A DNA stretch of 50,361 nucleotides from Bacteroidales bacterium (lineage in GTDB: Bacteria > Bacteroidota > Bacteroidia > Bacteroidales > UBA932), in NCBI GenBank assembly GCA_017651465.1, contig JAGCCX010000037.1, positions 1 through 50,361 of the forward strand, given 5' to 3'. Every line of letters starts with the position of its first letter. The first letter of the stretch is position 1. Below are positions 50,361 through 50,361 of this stretch, piece after piece. Under the pieces are notes generated by a model. The model was given only the letters and a program-made list of their open reading frames with translations, had not been told where the DNA came from and ran no database searches. The translations under genes were made by a program, and so were the position numbers.

Positions 50361-50361
50361 G

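Noticed and set aside
1-50361. CRISPR arrays, tRNA or rRNA genes, prophage genes
   Set aside because: I scanned intergenic regions for regularly spaced repeats, tRNA-like cloverleaf ends and phage structural genes and saw none.

Overview
This is a gene-dense, GC-rich bacterial chromosome segment that carries almost only housekeeping genes. The lineage is Bacteroidota, most likely order Bacteroidales. The evidence is the set of family-specific genes (DUF4271, DUF4923, a DUF5106-like thioredoxin lipoprotein, lipoprotein-type LptC, fused SecDF, a b558-type fumarate reductase flavoprotein/iron-sulfur pair, TonB). Bacteroidota-type promoters (-7 box TAnnTTTG) stand before many starts, and recognisable Shine-Dalgarno sequences are almost absent. 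I cannot name the genus. No rRNA, tRNA, CRISPR array, prophage or classical insertion sequence was seen.

Left part (1-27.4 kb): 21 of 23 genes lie on the minus strand. Reading leftwards from 27.4 kb they are mfd; a coaX / outer-membrane barrel / TPR / lptC / ppiD cell-envelope cluster; a DUF5106-like lipoprotein with thyA and folA; an NSS transporter and a small lipoprotein; a YeiH-type transporter with a small membrane protein; a REP-associated tyrosine transposase (RAYT) flanked by palindromes; and a mutS / histidine phosphatase / glycosyltransferase / CpXC / YfhO operon followed by SUI1 and DUF4271. Only yraN and an exo-endo-phosphatase gene are on the plus strand. Many junctions are ATGA or TAATG overlaps, which suggests translational coupling.

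Right part (27.8-50.4 kb): ruvB, frdAB, ybeY-mnmG, a dipeptide epimerase-sufS-sufE-sufT-like-folK operon and dnaE run on the plus strand. hflX, tonB, ruvA, a small barrel protein, a degenerate ThiL-like gene with DUF4923, and secDF are on the minus strand. Transcription diverges at 27.42-27.80 kb across an AT-rich gap holding a cluster of DnaA-box-like nonamers (TGTTGATAA/TGTTGAAAA). Two palindromes matching the ParB centromere site (TGTTCCACGTGGAAC) lie 9 kb away, in and just after mnmG. Together these make an origin-proximal location plausible but not proven.

The most unusual content is not protein-coding. (1) Four 111-131 bp elements (27438-27556, 32006-32116, 33310-33440, 36633-36753), all in one orientation, share a C-rich core that folds as a closing stem of 24-27 bp, a TTC-loop hairpin, a CCC...GGG hairpin and an H-type pseudoknot. 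The stems differ completely between copies yet stay paired, including both pseudoknot helices. (2) Three hairpins (2020-2086, 3175-3241, 36774-36838) share a 24-nt apical core on unrelated, copy-specific stems. Two of them are embedded in frame in the yfhO coding sequence, each adding an APVRKGQSR peptide. (3) The RAYT gene sits between palindromes sharing GGGCAAACGGC and AACCACCAAAC. The two hairpin families look like mobile or rapidly remodelled structured elements, and I do not recognise either as a named family.
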